A stretch of 64,000 bases of DNA from Humulus lupulus (Eukaryota; Streptophyta; Magnoliopsida; Rosales; Cannabaceae). The notes beneath the pieces were generated by a model. The model ran no database searches and was not told the DNA's origin. It saw only the letters and a program-made list of their open reading frames with translations. Each line of letters starts with the position of its first letter. Within the stretch, counting starts at the first letter, position 1. A program made the translations under genes and the position numbers. Positions 11,230 to 22,660 of the stretch are shown here, one piece after another. The stretch is from positions 155,506,858-155,570,857 of the forward strand of contig NC_084794.1 in assembly GCF_963169125.1 (NCBI RefSeq). Reading direction: 5' to 3'.

Positions 11230-12425
11230 CCTCTGTATTAACGCCCCGAGCATAACCCCAAAATGTCTCCAAACTTTTTATGAATATTTAGATACCTCAC
11301 TGTATCACTTTAGACCCATAAAAGTAACTTTTAGATGCCTGCTACACCATCTTATATTTTCACTTCAACTTAAGTGAAATCCGTTAAGTGTTTTGCATCT
11401 CATCGTGTAAACATCTTAATCATTATATTTAACCAATCTCAACAAAATGTATCTCTGTCATGAGATCTCTAAGCCACTTGACCTCTTTTTCGGTTGCCGT
11501 TAGAGATACACACTCAGACTCCATGGTTGAGCGACATATATATGTTTGTTTCTTAGATCCCCAAGAAACCCCACCCCCACCAAGGGTGAACACTCAATCA
11601 GTTGTAGAGAGATTTTCTCCTACACTGGATATCCAACTAGCATCGTAATATCCTTCAAGTATCTTTGAAAATTTTGAATATTGAAGGTGCAGATCTTAGG
11701 TCCTTTTGAGTTATCCAAAAACTATTTCTATGGCCTCCCAAAGTTTGATACTTGGACTGGTAGTAAACCTACTTAGTTTATTAATTTTAAATGCAATATA
11801 TGCTCTTGTACAATGTGCGACATACATTAAACTGCATATGGAACTTGCGTACTCTAATTAAGTTACCACTCTCCCTTCATTCTTTTCAAGCTTTTAGCTT
11901 GAATCAAAGGGCATGTTTGCCTCTTTGATATTAAGATGACTGAATTTGTGAAGCATCTTCTCAACATAGTGAGCTAGACCTAAGACATATCCATACACAT
12001 TTCTTCTAAGTTTGATACCTAGTATGGTATCAACCTCTCCAAGGCCAATCGTCTTAAAAGTAGAAGATAAAAACCTATTTGTTTTTATTATGCCTTTCAT
12101 GTTTTACTTAATATCAATATATCTTCAACATATAAACATACTAGAATGACATAGTCATCACAAGTCTTAGAATATAAGCACTTGTTCACACTATTGTGTC
12201 TAACCCATCCGAGACAATGCCTTCCTCAAACTTCTCATGCCATTGTTTAGATACTTATTTTAAACCATATAATGATTTAACAAGTCTACATACATTATGT
12301 TCATTTCCTCTTCGAACAAATATTTTTGGTTGCTCCATTTAAACCTCCTCATAGAGGTTACCATCTAGGAACATTGTTTTGACATCCATTTTATGAACAT
12401 GTATGTTGTTGATGGTGAGAACTTG
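11230..12425 (-). pseudogene. Copia Y remnant: RT C-terminus and RNase H
   Basis: Read on the minus strand from 12425 downward, conceptual translation gives the copia RT signature HKMDVKT, then SLYGLK, a YYVDDML active-site stretch (near 12130) and DTILGIKL. RNase H follows near 11660, with EGYYDASWIS and then GSKKQT and STMESE. Several stops and frame changes interrupt it. Similarity fades near 11230-11280, next to the CACTA-like repeats. It matches in family and strand the integrase-Gag pieces at 34.0-36.3 kb and is probably the 3' part of the same or a sister copy. Confidence 0.75.
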
Positions 12426-13641
12426 TTAACGATGTTAGGTAAAAAAAATCAATGTATAGAGCTTATAAATGAAGATCTTCCAACCCCTTGGTACAAAGTT
12501 AGAAAATAGTTGCAGAAGAAAATGGAGAAAAGAACTTGTATTTCTCTTGGTACAAAGTTACAATGATTTTCCAACCCCTTGGCAAATGGGGAGTGGAGCT
12601 ATTTATAGAGGGGCTCTAATGGCCCATGGTACATGTGGTCCCAAGGGCACAGGGAGATACTCTGACGCTACACGTGATCGTGGTGCAGGTGGTAGTGGTG
12701 TTGGAAGAGTGGTGGTCGAATCCAGTATATGTCAGAGACCTGTAGGTAATGCTCTTGGCCTTGTACTATGTCGTATCACCACCACTTGTCTGGTAAGAAT
12801 GTCAGGAGCGTGGTAGTGGATTTTTAACCATGAACCATTCTTGTACTGCCACTACTTGTTTGGCATGGATGCCTGGTCCATGCCTTGGTCCTTGGTGACC
12901 CATACATACCTATATAGAGGCGTTTTGATATTACCTCTTGTCCATTTCTTTGTCCTCCTTAGGTCAGTATGGTGAATTTTTTTGCACTTATAGTCATTGG
13001 GTGTCCAGAGTGTATGGGTGCTCTCTGAGTACAAAAAGGCATCCTGTTTTGCACCAAGTGTCCAAGTCACAAGAATGCATAGGGAGGATCCTGGCTACTA
13101 AGCAATAAAGAAGATACGAGGCAGGGTTGTGAGGTATGCGAAGTGTAGTTGGATGCCTGAGTGACACCTCGACATTGCACGCGAGGTGGGTATCTTGGAT
13201 GCACGACTGAGGCATGCCTCTAGGTGCATATGGGTGCAAGGGCCTCGCGATGTACACAGACGCAAGGGCCTCGCGTGTTACACAAGCGTAGGGGTCTATG
13301 AGGCACACAGGCGTGGGGTCTAAACGAGGCGCATGGGCGTGGGTGTCCCTGAAGTGTACATGTGTGAGGTCCCAGTGAGGTGCATAGGTGCGGGCGTCTG
13401 CGAGGTGCACAGGCGCGGGGGTCCATGAGGCGCACACGTGCAGGGGTTAGTGAGGCGCCTGGGCGCAAGGTCCCTGCGAGGTGCTTAGGTGCAATGGCCT
13501 CGCATGGTGCACATACACAATGGCCCTCGTTAACTCACTGTTGTGGGACAAGGAGGTTAGCTGATTGCACGAGATGAAGGCCATGGGGACAAGATACGCC
13601 AGAGGCTCACTTTGCATAGGCACAAAGACCTATGTGAAACA
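12416..13641 (-). repeat. Element O 3' LTR (low-coordinate copy)
   Basis: The repeat starts tgagaact at 12416 and ends gaaaca at 13641 on the plus strand, and aligns along its length with 28621-30064. The TATA box on the minus strand is at 12600-12607 (plus tatttata). The 1226-bp length is 218 bp shorter than the partner. The difference is concentrated in a GC-rich minisatellite. The exact low-coordinate boundary is uncertain by a few bases. Confidence 0.75.
13215..13515. repeat. GC-rich minisatellite in element O LTR (short allele)
   Basis: About eleven degenerate units of 25-30 bp follow the pattern 'gaggcgcatgggcgcgaggtcccagt'. Many units contain the palindrome ggcgcc or near matches. The array produces long open frames on the minus strand that have no domain and are artefacts of the repeat. 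The partner LTR carries a longer array. Confidence 0.8.
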
Positions 13642-14724
13642 TGGTGTCTATGAGAGGGCCTTTAGGCATTCTTTGTAGGCCTTTTTGTGCCATCTTTATG
13701 ACATGCAAGGTACAAGTGCGTTTCTTTGTTTATGAGATATGGAAAAACATACTTCATATGTGGTGATCCTTAGGATTCGTTTGAAGTTTAATTAATGTCA
13801 ATCATTCCTTTGTACAAATCCCACGAGTGTCATTGGTGTACAATACATCGGGTTGCACGAAGAGTGAGCCCTCGTGTGGTGCTCTTAAGAAGTTGCCCTG
13901 GGTGGTTTGTGCATATCCAACGCTTATCAGATTTAAGAGTGAATAGTGCTTTAAAAATTCTTTCTTATGGTCCTTTAGTCTTGTTGGCTTCTTCTTCACT
14001 ATCAGAGCAACATGTCGACTCGACCACGAAGTCTACCAGCTCTTGCTCACACTTGGTGTCTTGTTTGTGCTTCATGCTCATTGGGGAGCGTTTGAGCTCC
14101 TCTTATGTATGAACATTGGTTTATTTTAAGGATGTGTTGACCCTTTGGGTATCTCCCATCCTTTTTTTTTATATTCGTCATGCGCACGCTTTGACTTTTT
14201 ATTTTTGATCGAGAAGCGTCATTCTCGTTATTATGCACACTACTATTTTTGCAATCTTCTTCTTCGAGACCATTTTTGCAAGCTTCTACTTTGAGACCCT
14301 TTTCACAAGCATCTTCTTTGAGACCCTTTTTGGACTAACCTAGGATTATTATGATGACCCTTTTTGGTCCTTGATGTGATTTCCCTTTGGGTTGGGACCC
14401 TTATAGGGAGATGGTACTTATGAAGCCTCGCATGCGCCTATTTTCAAGGCCCTTTTATTGATTGCAAGGCTGTTTTTTGTAAATACTTCCTTTAGGGCCC
14501 TTTTTCCCTAGGTTAGGGGACTTGGTTAGTTTAGACATAGGGATCTCTTTGGGCTCCCCTTTTGTCTTCTATGACGCAATCCCTTTGTATGGTGGGTGTG
14601 CTTGTGAGGAAGTCACTTTTGAGGGACCTTTTGACTTTCTTAGCTTCTATAAGGGTAGCTAGTCTTTATAGATTCAAATGGTGTCTTAAGAGGTTCACTG
14701 CACATATACATACATACATATATA
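13642..14724 (-). other. Element O non-coding interior with 27-bp repeats
   Basis: This is the 3' part of element O between Gag and the 3' LTR. No pol motif is visible on the minus strand. Three tandem 27-bp units (14246-14272, 14273-14299, 14300-14326) share 'ttgcaagcttctactttgagaccc'-like sequence. The remainder shows no feature I recognise. Confidence 0.5.
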
Positions 14725-14920
14725 TATCTCACGAGGCTATGCACCTGTTTTGCACATGGCCAGGCGCCTATTGAGACTCTCTAGGCTAGGCACATTTTCG
14801 CACATGGCTAGGTGCCTGTTGAGGCTCACGAGTCTAGGCACCTATATTGCACAAGGCCAGGCGCCTAGTGAGGCTCACGAGGCTAGGCACCTGTTTTGCA
14901 CAAGGCCAGGCACTTAGTGA
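14725..14920. repeat. 49-bp tandem repeat array in element O
   Basis: Four units start near 14725, 14773, 14821 and 14870, with a period of 48-49 bp. The unit reads like 'gaggctcacgaggctaggca' followed by 'cctgttttgcacaaggccag' and 'gcgcctagt'. The gcgcct core recalls the O-LTR minisatellite, but unit length and context differ. It lies in the untranslated 3' part of the element. Confidence 0.8.
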
Positions 14921-15499
14921 GGTTGGGTATAATACCTCCCAAGTGGTTAATGAGATCTATATTGCTAAGAACTTTGTTTTTCATTCTTTCAAATACACTT
15001 TGACAATTTCAATTGACAATGGAAATATGTGAGTCACATAAGTATCATTGGAGACGACAATGTGCAAGGGTAGGCACAATGTCATTGCCATGTTACATCC
15101 TGGGGTCAGCTAGGTGACCTCTTTGGACCCTACCAAGATGAATTACATCTATGGGAGGCCAACTATAGTGAAACTTTTAATTCCTTACTAGGCATAACTC
15201 AAATAAAAAAAAACTACTACTACTACTTTGTGGAAGCCAATTGAGGTGACTTCTTTGGTTCGTAAGCGACAGAAATAACAAGAGTCTTATTGAAGGTTAT
15301 CCTTGATGAATTCCACTAGTTTCTTCTTGAAGTCTTCTTATAGATCTCTTCCAATCTTCAACTTGATCAGTGACTACTCTATCACAATGATCTCTTCTAC
15401 GTGGAGTCTTCATGCATATTGGTAGAAGGGGGATTATAAGAAGGTTTGCTTCCCCTAGCATGCAACCTCTTCCACATTTATATACTTATGCGCTCTTTC

Positions 15500-16681
15500 A
15501 AAGAAGTCATCTAAGTCTGTAACCTATCTCTTGAGCATATTATCCCATAACTTGCTTCCTGTACGAACTCCGGTTGTGACACGCATCTCGATCTGCTTTA
15601 GTTGAACTTCCCACCTTAGTTGTTTCCATAATGAATCTATGGATATATCTTTTTAGGCTTTCACTTTTTCCTTGTTTTTGTTAGTGAGGCTGGTACTCGA
15701 CATAACATAATCACGGACCGTGTGGTGCTGCTGAAGAAATTTTCCAAAGAATTGTTTCCATGAACTGATGGTTATTGTACTTGTACACATCTCCTTTGAG
15801 TGTAACAATGAACCAATAACACCTTGCTTTACTGTTGACCCCCCTTAACTTCATCAAGTCGTTGAAGGCATCTAAGTGATACCGAGGGTCTGTAGTGCCC
15901 TCGTACTGGGTCATGTTAGGCTCCTTAAAGTTCGTGGGGATTTTCTCAACAAAGATTTCCCTCATGAAGGACGACTCATAGTCAAACTCCTTGTCACCTC
16001 CGTGCCCCTAGATGCAGTGACCATCTTGCTTCAAAGGCTTTGGATTTCGATGTCTAGTTCCCTTCTCCTTTTGTTCAAGGAGTCCCGTAGGTTCTCAGGG
16101 CGAACCCTTTCTTTGGCTGTATCCTCCAAGGGAGCTGCGGCGGTGTGGTTCTTACCTCAGACCCACTCTGGTTAATCTTTTCCCTTAAGTCAGGTGGAGC
16201 TATTTTGGAGGCGGTCTTGGCTTTGCACCTCTAGTAGGTGGGGTTTGCACCAGGTTGCAACGTTGGCATAGAATCTTCCTTGCATCTTGGGCAAGGGGTA
16301 TCACTAGTGGAGAGTCACATTTTTTCACCGTCCATGGTATGGTGGTTTCTCCTCGTACATGTTCCCTCTCTTTATGATTAGAGAGGGGAGCATCAAATTT
16401 TCCATGTAACAGGTTGTTGAGTACCTCTTGCATGTTCTCCACAGTGGCAGGCAACCTTTGGTTTTTTAAGTGTAGGTCACGTATTTCCTCTTCGTAGCAA
16501 CGAGTTTGGGAGCTTGAGCTCACTTGGTGTATTCACGAGCTTTTATCGAGTCTTTGTTTGGAAGGACCTGGGTCTTGATGTTTTGGACTTGGGGCCACTG
16601 GCTGCCGTGGCAGAGGGTGAGTTGCACGACCCTTTGTCAGAGCGGTGGCATGGGCTGCAGGGTCTAGTGTTGCATGAAGGG
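15500..16681 (-). pseudogene. Element O Gag, main part
   Basis: On the minus strand, 16523 down to 16200 encodes a Gag N-terminal region with a coiled-coil-like stretch (YEEEIRDLHLKNQRL). The segment 15965 down to 15711 encodes the retrotransposon Gag core, with KIPTNFKEPNMTQYEGTTDP and then HLDAF. This core is characteristic of plant Ty3/gypsy (Tat/Athila-type) Gag. A frame change and a stop (TGA) near 16530 disrupt it, and coding similarity fades below about 15500. The N-terminal 43 codons lie at 28416-28544, separated by insertion of element G. The frame is continuous across the insertion point when one AAGGG copy is removed. Confidence 0.75.
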
Positions 16682-17574
16682 TGTAACGTCCCAAATTCCG
16701 TAATGTGGCTTAGTGCTTGGATTAGGGGGCTAGAAGAGCCATAATTCATTTAATATGTGATTATGTGATTATATGCATGATTATGTGAGTTATATTATTA
16801 TATGATGATAATTGCATGCATGTGGGCCCACTTCTTATTAGAAGGGCATTTTTGTAATTTTGGCTGTTGATGGCATATTAGTATATTTATGTGCATGTAT
16901 GTGATATATGAGTGAGACCAAATTATTATGTGGGTATGCTTGAGCTATTCAACATGAGACGATCCTAGGAAGCAAATTAACAATTTTGTCATAACGGGGT
17001 CAATTACCGGAATATTGGGTAATGGGAATGATTATTTAATGATGATTGGGAGTTAGTGAGATCACGAGAGAATTCTGGAAATTTTGACTATTTTACCCTC
17101 GGGGGAGTTTTTGGGACCCGAGCATTAGGATTTACTTGAGGTTACTTAAGCTTGAAGTAACCTGTCAAAAATAAAATACGTTCAAAACACTTTCTCTTTT
17201 CTCATGATATTCCTTTTTACTGTTCGTCGCATTTTCGAAGGAAACTTGAGTTTTAGGACTCAGATTCAAGTGAGGATCGAGTTATAGCGATTCTAGGGAA
17301 GATTAATAGCTTATTAACCGGAGGATTTAGCGAGAAACGACTCAATCATAGGTAATCCAAGCTTTAAGTTTTGAGTTTTTGAGTTTCTAAGTTTTGAATT
17401 GGATTCTATGTTTTGATGAGTTTTTGAGTTATTTGAAGCTTGGGTTTTGATGGTTTTGGGTCTCTGAGATGATTGGGAACTTTGTTTTTTGGATTTGGAT
17501 ATGTTTGGATAGGGTTATGGAGTGATTTAAAATGAGAAGAATGAAGGTTGTTGGCTGAGTTCTAGGTCGGGCCG

Positions 17575-19742
17575 TGTAACGCCCTGCTGCCTTAGAGCCG
17601 TTACTAAGTGAGTTTAAAATATGCAATTAACTCGCTAATCAAGGTTTTAGGACAAAAGTGTAATTAAACCATAACCAGAGTCATAAACTCGAGAATAAAC
17701 CTTTCATTGAAAATTATAAAACGTTTAACATTTGGGATCCCAAAAACATTGTTTAGAAATATTTACAACTCAAAATATAACCAGAGTCGACTAAACGAAA
17801 AAATTTAAGTTTAGTACAACCATCCCCCAAAAGCACCCCTGGCTGTGGCAACTAGGCAGACTAGTCATGTACGCGCCGCTTATCTCGCTCACCATACTCA
17901 AGGTTGGTCGACTTTCCCCTTGCCTTTACTTGCACCATAGAGCACCCATGAGCCGAAGCCCAGCAAGAAAACCCTCACAAGCAGATAACATATGCATAAC
18001 AAACACTTAACATATAAACATGCCATCATTAGGCTATACATGTACGGCCATGCCGTCCCAGGTGCTTTACCAGGCCCTGGGTTCGCGGTCTATACCATAA
18101 GGATATCCCAGGTATCTCTTGGGGTCTCGCCCTGGAAACTTGCACTCCGCGTGCTAAACGCTGCCCCGACCCTTTGCCGTTCTCGGCCTTAGTCATTCCT
18201 GGCCTTCGCCATTCCCGGCCATCGTCGTTCCATCATTTATAAACACATAATATAACTAAACAGATATTAAAACACATATAAATTCAGTCAAAGGGCCACG
18301 CCCTGCATCACAGTCATATAGGGCCGAGCCCTGCAACTCAATCATATAGGGCCGAGCCCTGCAACACAAGCTCTATGGGAACAGTAGTTTTCTTACCTGT
18401 GTCCCGAGTTTTCCAAGCACCGATGTCTCGAGCACAGTTCCCTAATCCGAGCCTCACCGAAACCTAGTCACAATGCATTAACAATTTCCACCCATCATGT
18501 TCTATTCCATTAAATAGCTTTAGATTATGGTTCTAGCCTCCAGTACATTGAACTCTATCAATCCGGGTGATAAAATTCATCCCGAGCCATAACTATTGAA
18601 TTCCCGAGCCTAAAACCTCTCCAGAACCCAAAAATGCACTAAGCGTCGTGACCCTATGGACTCATGCAGCGACCCCCAGCTCAACCTGAGGCCCTGCCTC
18701 AAATTAGCCTACACGCGCCGCGGCCCTTCCTGAAGGGCGGCGCAATGCACCTTCAATTCCAGACGCCCCATGTTCTAAGGGGCCACGACTCAGCAAGAAC
18801 AGTGCCGCAACCCGACCCCTCTAGCCCAGAAAAACTCCCCATTTTCACCTAAAAAACCAGCCCAATTAATCCTCAGAATCAAGCCAACAATCCAAACTAA
18901 TAATCACAGAGGTTATGCTATAGATTCAGCAACAAAACCCAACAAGAACTCAAGCCAAAAACCTTATCAAACTCAAAATCAACTCTTCACCCAACACACA
19001 TGCATTACTCTAAGAAAACCAGTAGAAATTTCAAGCTCAATTCATATAATTTAAAACTTACCCTTGCTTAATTGAGTCTCTGAGTTGATCTCCTAAGCCC
19101 CAAGCTCTTAGCCTCCAAAGCTCTAGCTTGATTCCTAGCTTCCAATTAGTTTTCACAACTAGAACCTCCAAGCTTCCAAGGAAGAAGATGAGAGAGATAG
19201 AGTGAGTGGGTCGGTTCCTATATTCTGCGTGTTTTCCTTAACTTTGTTTTATTTAACTTAAGTCTATAAGGTTACCTCAAGGTTCGGGGTACCAAAAATG
19301 TCCCCAAGGGCAAAATGGTAAAATTTTCCAATATTCCCTCCTAGGCATTCTAACCTCAAATATATCTCCAAATATTTATTTCCTTAACCCGATAACCCCA
19401 TAAAATGTCTAATACCCCAAACTCCCCTCGACTCGCCTAGAGGCGGATTTTCAACCCCGTTGTGACTTCCTAGCTAACCGCTCCCTAGAACTGTCTCGGG
19501 TCATGCAACACATATATATCACAAGTATATCACAATTATTACATTTATGCCCTCAACGGGCTAAAATTACAGTCATGCCTTTAATAACCAGACGGGGCCC
19601 ATATGCATATTTAATTCACCTAAACATACATCTCTAATCACATATTCACACAGATTCACATTTTATAACAGTAGTTCACTTTTTGCCCTCCAGGCACGCT
19701 AATTAAGGCCCTAAGCCTTATTAGTGAATTTGGGTCGTTACA
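17575..19742 (-). repeat. Solo LTR D1 nested in element G 5' LTR
   Basis: A 2168-bp segment with TGTAACG...CGTTACA ends interrupts the 5' LTR of G. It is flanked by a perfect 5-bp duplication GGCCG (17570-17574 and 19743-19747). Alignment with the 3' LTR of G shows that the host sequence resumes exactly after it. In reverse complement it starts TGTAACGACCCAAATTC, so it is a minus-oriented LTR of a family related to G. There are no internal coding domains. A 28-bp repeat (about 18290-18370, 'agggccgagccctgcaac') lies inside. A second copy is at 47464-49623. Confidence 0.92.
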
Positions 19743-20540
19743 GGCCGCGACCCTATTCTTGGGTGCTGCGATCCAAGCTTAACGAAGAAGAGAGGAGAGG
19801 TTGATGGGCATTAGGGTCGCGACACGAGGTGCATGATGAATGGGGCTGGAGCCTCTGTTTGGAGGCAGGCTGCGACTCAGGGGTGTGGGGCCACGGTGCT
19901 TAAGGGCAGATTAGGCCAAAGTTGTGTTTTAATCATGGGAACTCAAACATAAGGCCTCATGATCATTTCTACTACCCGATTTAGTAGGATTCGACGTCCT
20001 GGAGGCTAGAACTTGGTTCAGAAACCTTTTATTACTTATTTTATTGATGGGATTTCATATTTGGTTATGATTAGGTGACCGCTAAGGGCCTAAGGACATG
20101 ATCATTCTCAAGGGTCGTTCTTAACCTATTTTACGCTCAAGTCTGAGGTAGGAAAACTGCACCCAGTATGTGACATACATGATTATTGATGAGGCATGTT
20201 GAGTGCTCTATATATGGACATTGGTTGCATTGTAAATGCCTGGCAGTATTCCTCCCTTGTGAATGGCATTGGCTTATTAGTTAGAAACGATAATGGTGTT
20301 AGTAATGGTCGTGAAGCTTTGACTTATCAGTCATGATTGGCAATAGTACTGAGTGCTGGTTGTATGGATTTGACTTATGAGTCAAGAGTGTCATTAGCGT
20401 GTTTAACGCAGGCCAAAGTGATTAGATCTAATAAACATGAGCAGTAACTTCTTGACCGACCTATTGGTCGAAGAAAACTAAAACGCTTGGCTAGTTACTC
20501 AAAGCCAGGGCTAAAAGGCTCAGCTGACTGAAGCGTCACA

Positions 20541-20780
20541 TGGCTTAGGGCGTAGGACCCCAGAGAGACTTATTAGTCATCTGTTTAGGGCGCAGGACCT
20601 CAGAGAGACTTATTAGTCATTTTTTTAGAATGCAGGACCTCAGAGAGACTTATTAGTCATCTGTTCAGGGCGCAGGAACCTAGAGTGACTTACTAGTCAT
20701 GTATTTAGGGTGATGGTCCCCAGAACGACTTAATAGTCAACAATCTAGGGCGCAGAACCCCAGAATGATTATATGATCAT
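20541..20780 (+). repeat. 40-bp tandem array in element G 5' LTR
   Basis: Six units of exactly 40 bp begin at 20541, 20581, 20621, 20661, 20701 and 20741. The unit core is 'agggcgcaggacctcagaga' followed by 'gacttattagtcat'. The 3' LTR has about five units in the equivalent place (27760-27960). Confidence 0.85.
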
Positions 20781-21241
20781 ATAATACTATTTGTCTACAT
20801 GCGGTAATAAGTTTTCTTGCTGAGCCTTGGCTCACGGGTGCTATGTGGTGCAGGTAAAGGGAGAGAGAAGCTTACCCAGCCCTGAGTGGAGTGCTTAGGT
20901 GGTGACGTGTACATATGCAACCGCTTGACCACCACGGTCAAGGTGTTTCTCAAGGGAATTAGGGTTTAACCCTATTTTTTCTGCTTAGGTTGGCGGATTG
21001 TAACTTTTGAACTGTAATGACCAATTTGGATTGTAAACAACTTTGTAAACACTTTTATGGGATCCTATGTACATTTTAGTATTTTTTTTTATAAAATGTA
21101 TCCATTCCTTTGACCGAGATTTTCATCACGGCCCATTAATAATATTTAGATGCACGTTTATGGCATAATGACTTGTTTAGCGAGTTAATCACTATTTAAA
21201 GTACACAGTGTGATAGTCTTGGCTAACCAAGGCGTTACAAC

Positions 21242-21254
21242 TTAGTATCAAAGC
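21242..21254 (+). promoter_or_regulatory. Degenerate primer-binding site of element G
   Basis: Two bases after the 5' LTR the sequence ttagtatcaaagc resembles the initiator-methionine-tRNA primer-binding site of plant LTR retrotransposons (TGGTATCAGAGC), with two differences. Reverse transcription would start here. Confidence 0.65.
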
Positions 21255-21672
21255 GTGTCAAGGTTTAGGGTTCCTGTGATTGGTTGGGCATGTACACTCG
21301 CCACTGAAGACAAGCTCGACTTATGGTTCAGTAATTATTTATGTGGTTATGAGTTTAACTGCTTAAATAGAATATAAATGCTTTACCTGCATGCATGAGA
21401 TACACTAATAGGGTTGGCCCTTGACTGCTGCATGATGAGCAAGAACGTGCTTATTAGCATTGATATGGCTAGAACATGCTTATTCGCATTGCTAATTGTT
21501 AATTGCTAAGTGCTAAATGTTAATTGTTATGATCATGAATCAACATGTTTGTTAGTATGATTGTGGAACATGGATGAGTATCTGCGTGATCTTGGACCGT
21601 GAGGCGGCAAGAGGTTTAGTTATCATTACCTAACTAGCCGTATTGATTATTGAGCATGATATAGGTTGAAAG

Positions 21673-22660
21673 TATGCTTCCAAGACAGGTAGACTCATCA
21701 GCTGGCCAGGGAGATCAGGGCCAGGAAAATGACCAGAGTTAAATTCCTCAGCTAGCTCGTAAAAACCGACAGCAGTTGCTTGTTGATTTACAAGCCAAAG
21801 TATTGAGACAGGAAGAAAAAATCTGCCTCCTGAGACAGCAACAAGTTCATGTAGGGATCATTTTACCAGAGGTACCACCTGTAATGGTGCCAATAGTTGA
21901 GTAGCCGGCAGAGGCTGGAGGTAAATGGGAACCTCTTTATGAAAGGTTCTAGAAACCGTTTTTGAGGGAAGTATAGATCCAACTAAGGCTAAGCAATGGA
22001 TGAGCATGGTTGCCACCATCCTTGACTTTATGAGGGTGTCTGGTAATGAGAGGCTGGCTTGTGCCACATATATATTTCAGGAGGATGCTCGAATTTGGTG
22101 GGAAGTGATATCCTAGACTAGAAATGTTAGTGCCCTGATTTAGGAAGAGTTTCAGACTCTGTTCAATGAAAAATACTACAATGATGTCATCAGGGTTGCA
22201 AAAGCTGAAGAGTTCAGCAAGTTGTTTCAGGGAAGTCTGTCAGTGATTGAGAATGCTCTAAAGTTTGACAGACTGGCAAAGTTTGCATTAGAACTGTTGC
22301 CCATTGATGGGACTAGAAGGGAGAGATTTCTCCAGGGGCTACAACCTAGGATACCCCGGGATGTTCGTATTACCACTGTGTCTGGAGTTACTACTTATGC
22401 ACAGGTGGTTGAGAAGGCGCTCACAGTTGAGAGCACAGAGAACAAGATCTGGCATGATAATGTAGCTAGAAGAGACTTTAGGATGGTGGGACCTTCATTT
22501 ATGGGTTCAGGAAGGGATGGGACACCTAAAGAAGGATTACCCAAAGTCAAGAAAGGAAGAACCAAGAAAGGCGGACAGCTTGACTCCAGCTCGAGTGCTT
22601 GCATTGACTCAGGCAAAAGCCGAGGCTTGTCCCTCAGTAGTTACATGTCAACTTTTTAGT
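21673..22660 (+). pseudogene. Element G Gag remnant
   Basis: The likely start is ATG at 21673 (MLPRQVDSSAGQGDQ). The retrotransposon Gag core is readable as SIDPTKAKQWMSMVATILDF, then NEKYYNDVIRVAKAEEFSKL and LKFDRLAKFALELLP, followed by TTYAQVVEKALTVE at the C-terminus. Stops occur at 21739, 22114 and 22141, and there is a frame change near 21960. The zinc knuckle is destroyed: only GHLKKDY remains, with a Tyr in place of the last Cys, in a shifted frame near 22517. It would form the virus-like particle in a live element. Confidence 0.8.

Larger units (their letters stand above)
16682..21239 (+). repeat. Element G 5' LTR, interrupted by solo LTR D1
   Basis: The LTR starts TGTAACGTCCC and ends GGCGTTACA. 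After subtracting D1 and one copy of its target duplication it is about 2385 bp, against 2372 bp for the 3' LTR. The two copies are clearly homologous throughout but carry many substitutions, which implies an old insertion. A 40-bp tandem array lies near the 3' end. Confidence 0.9.

Noticed and set aside
12469..12816. Open frame of 115 codons, repeated at 28674-29036
   Set aside because: It is LTR sequence of element O present in both copies. There is no recognisable domain, and the two copies differ by frame-neutral drift only over a short span.
13220..13468. Long minus-strand open frames over GC-rich DNA (also 12994-13437 and 29262-29891)
   Set aside because: They cover the element O LTR minisatellite. 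The proteins are repetitive Arg/Pro/His-rich strings caused by the tandem units, with no domain.
13215..14920. Regularly spaced repeats resembling a CRISPR array
   Set aside because: Units are contiguous, degenerate minisatellites without unique spacers, in a plant retrotransposon context.
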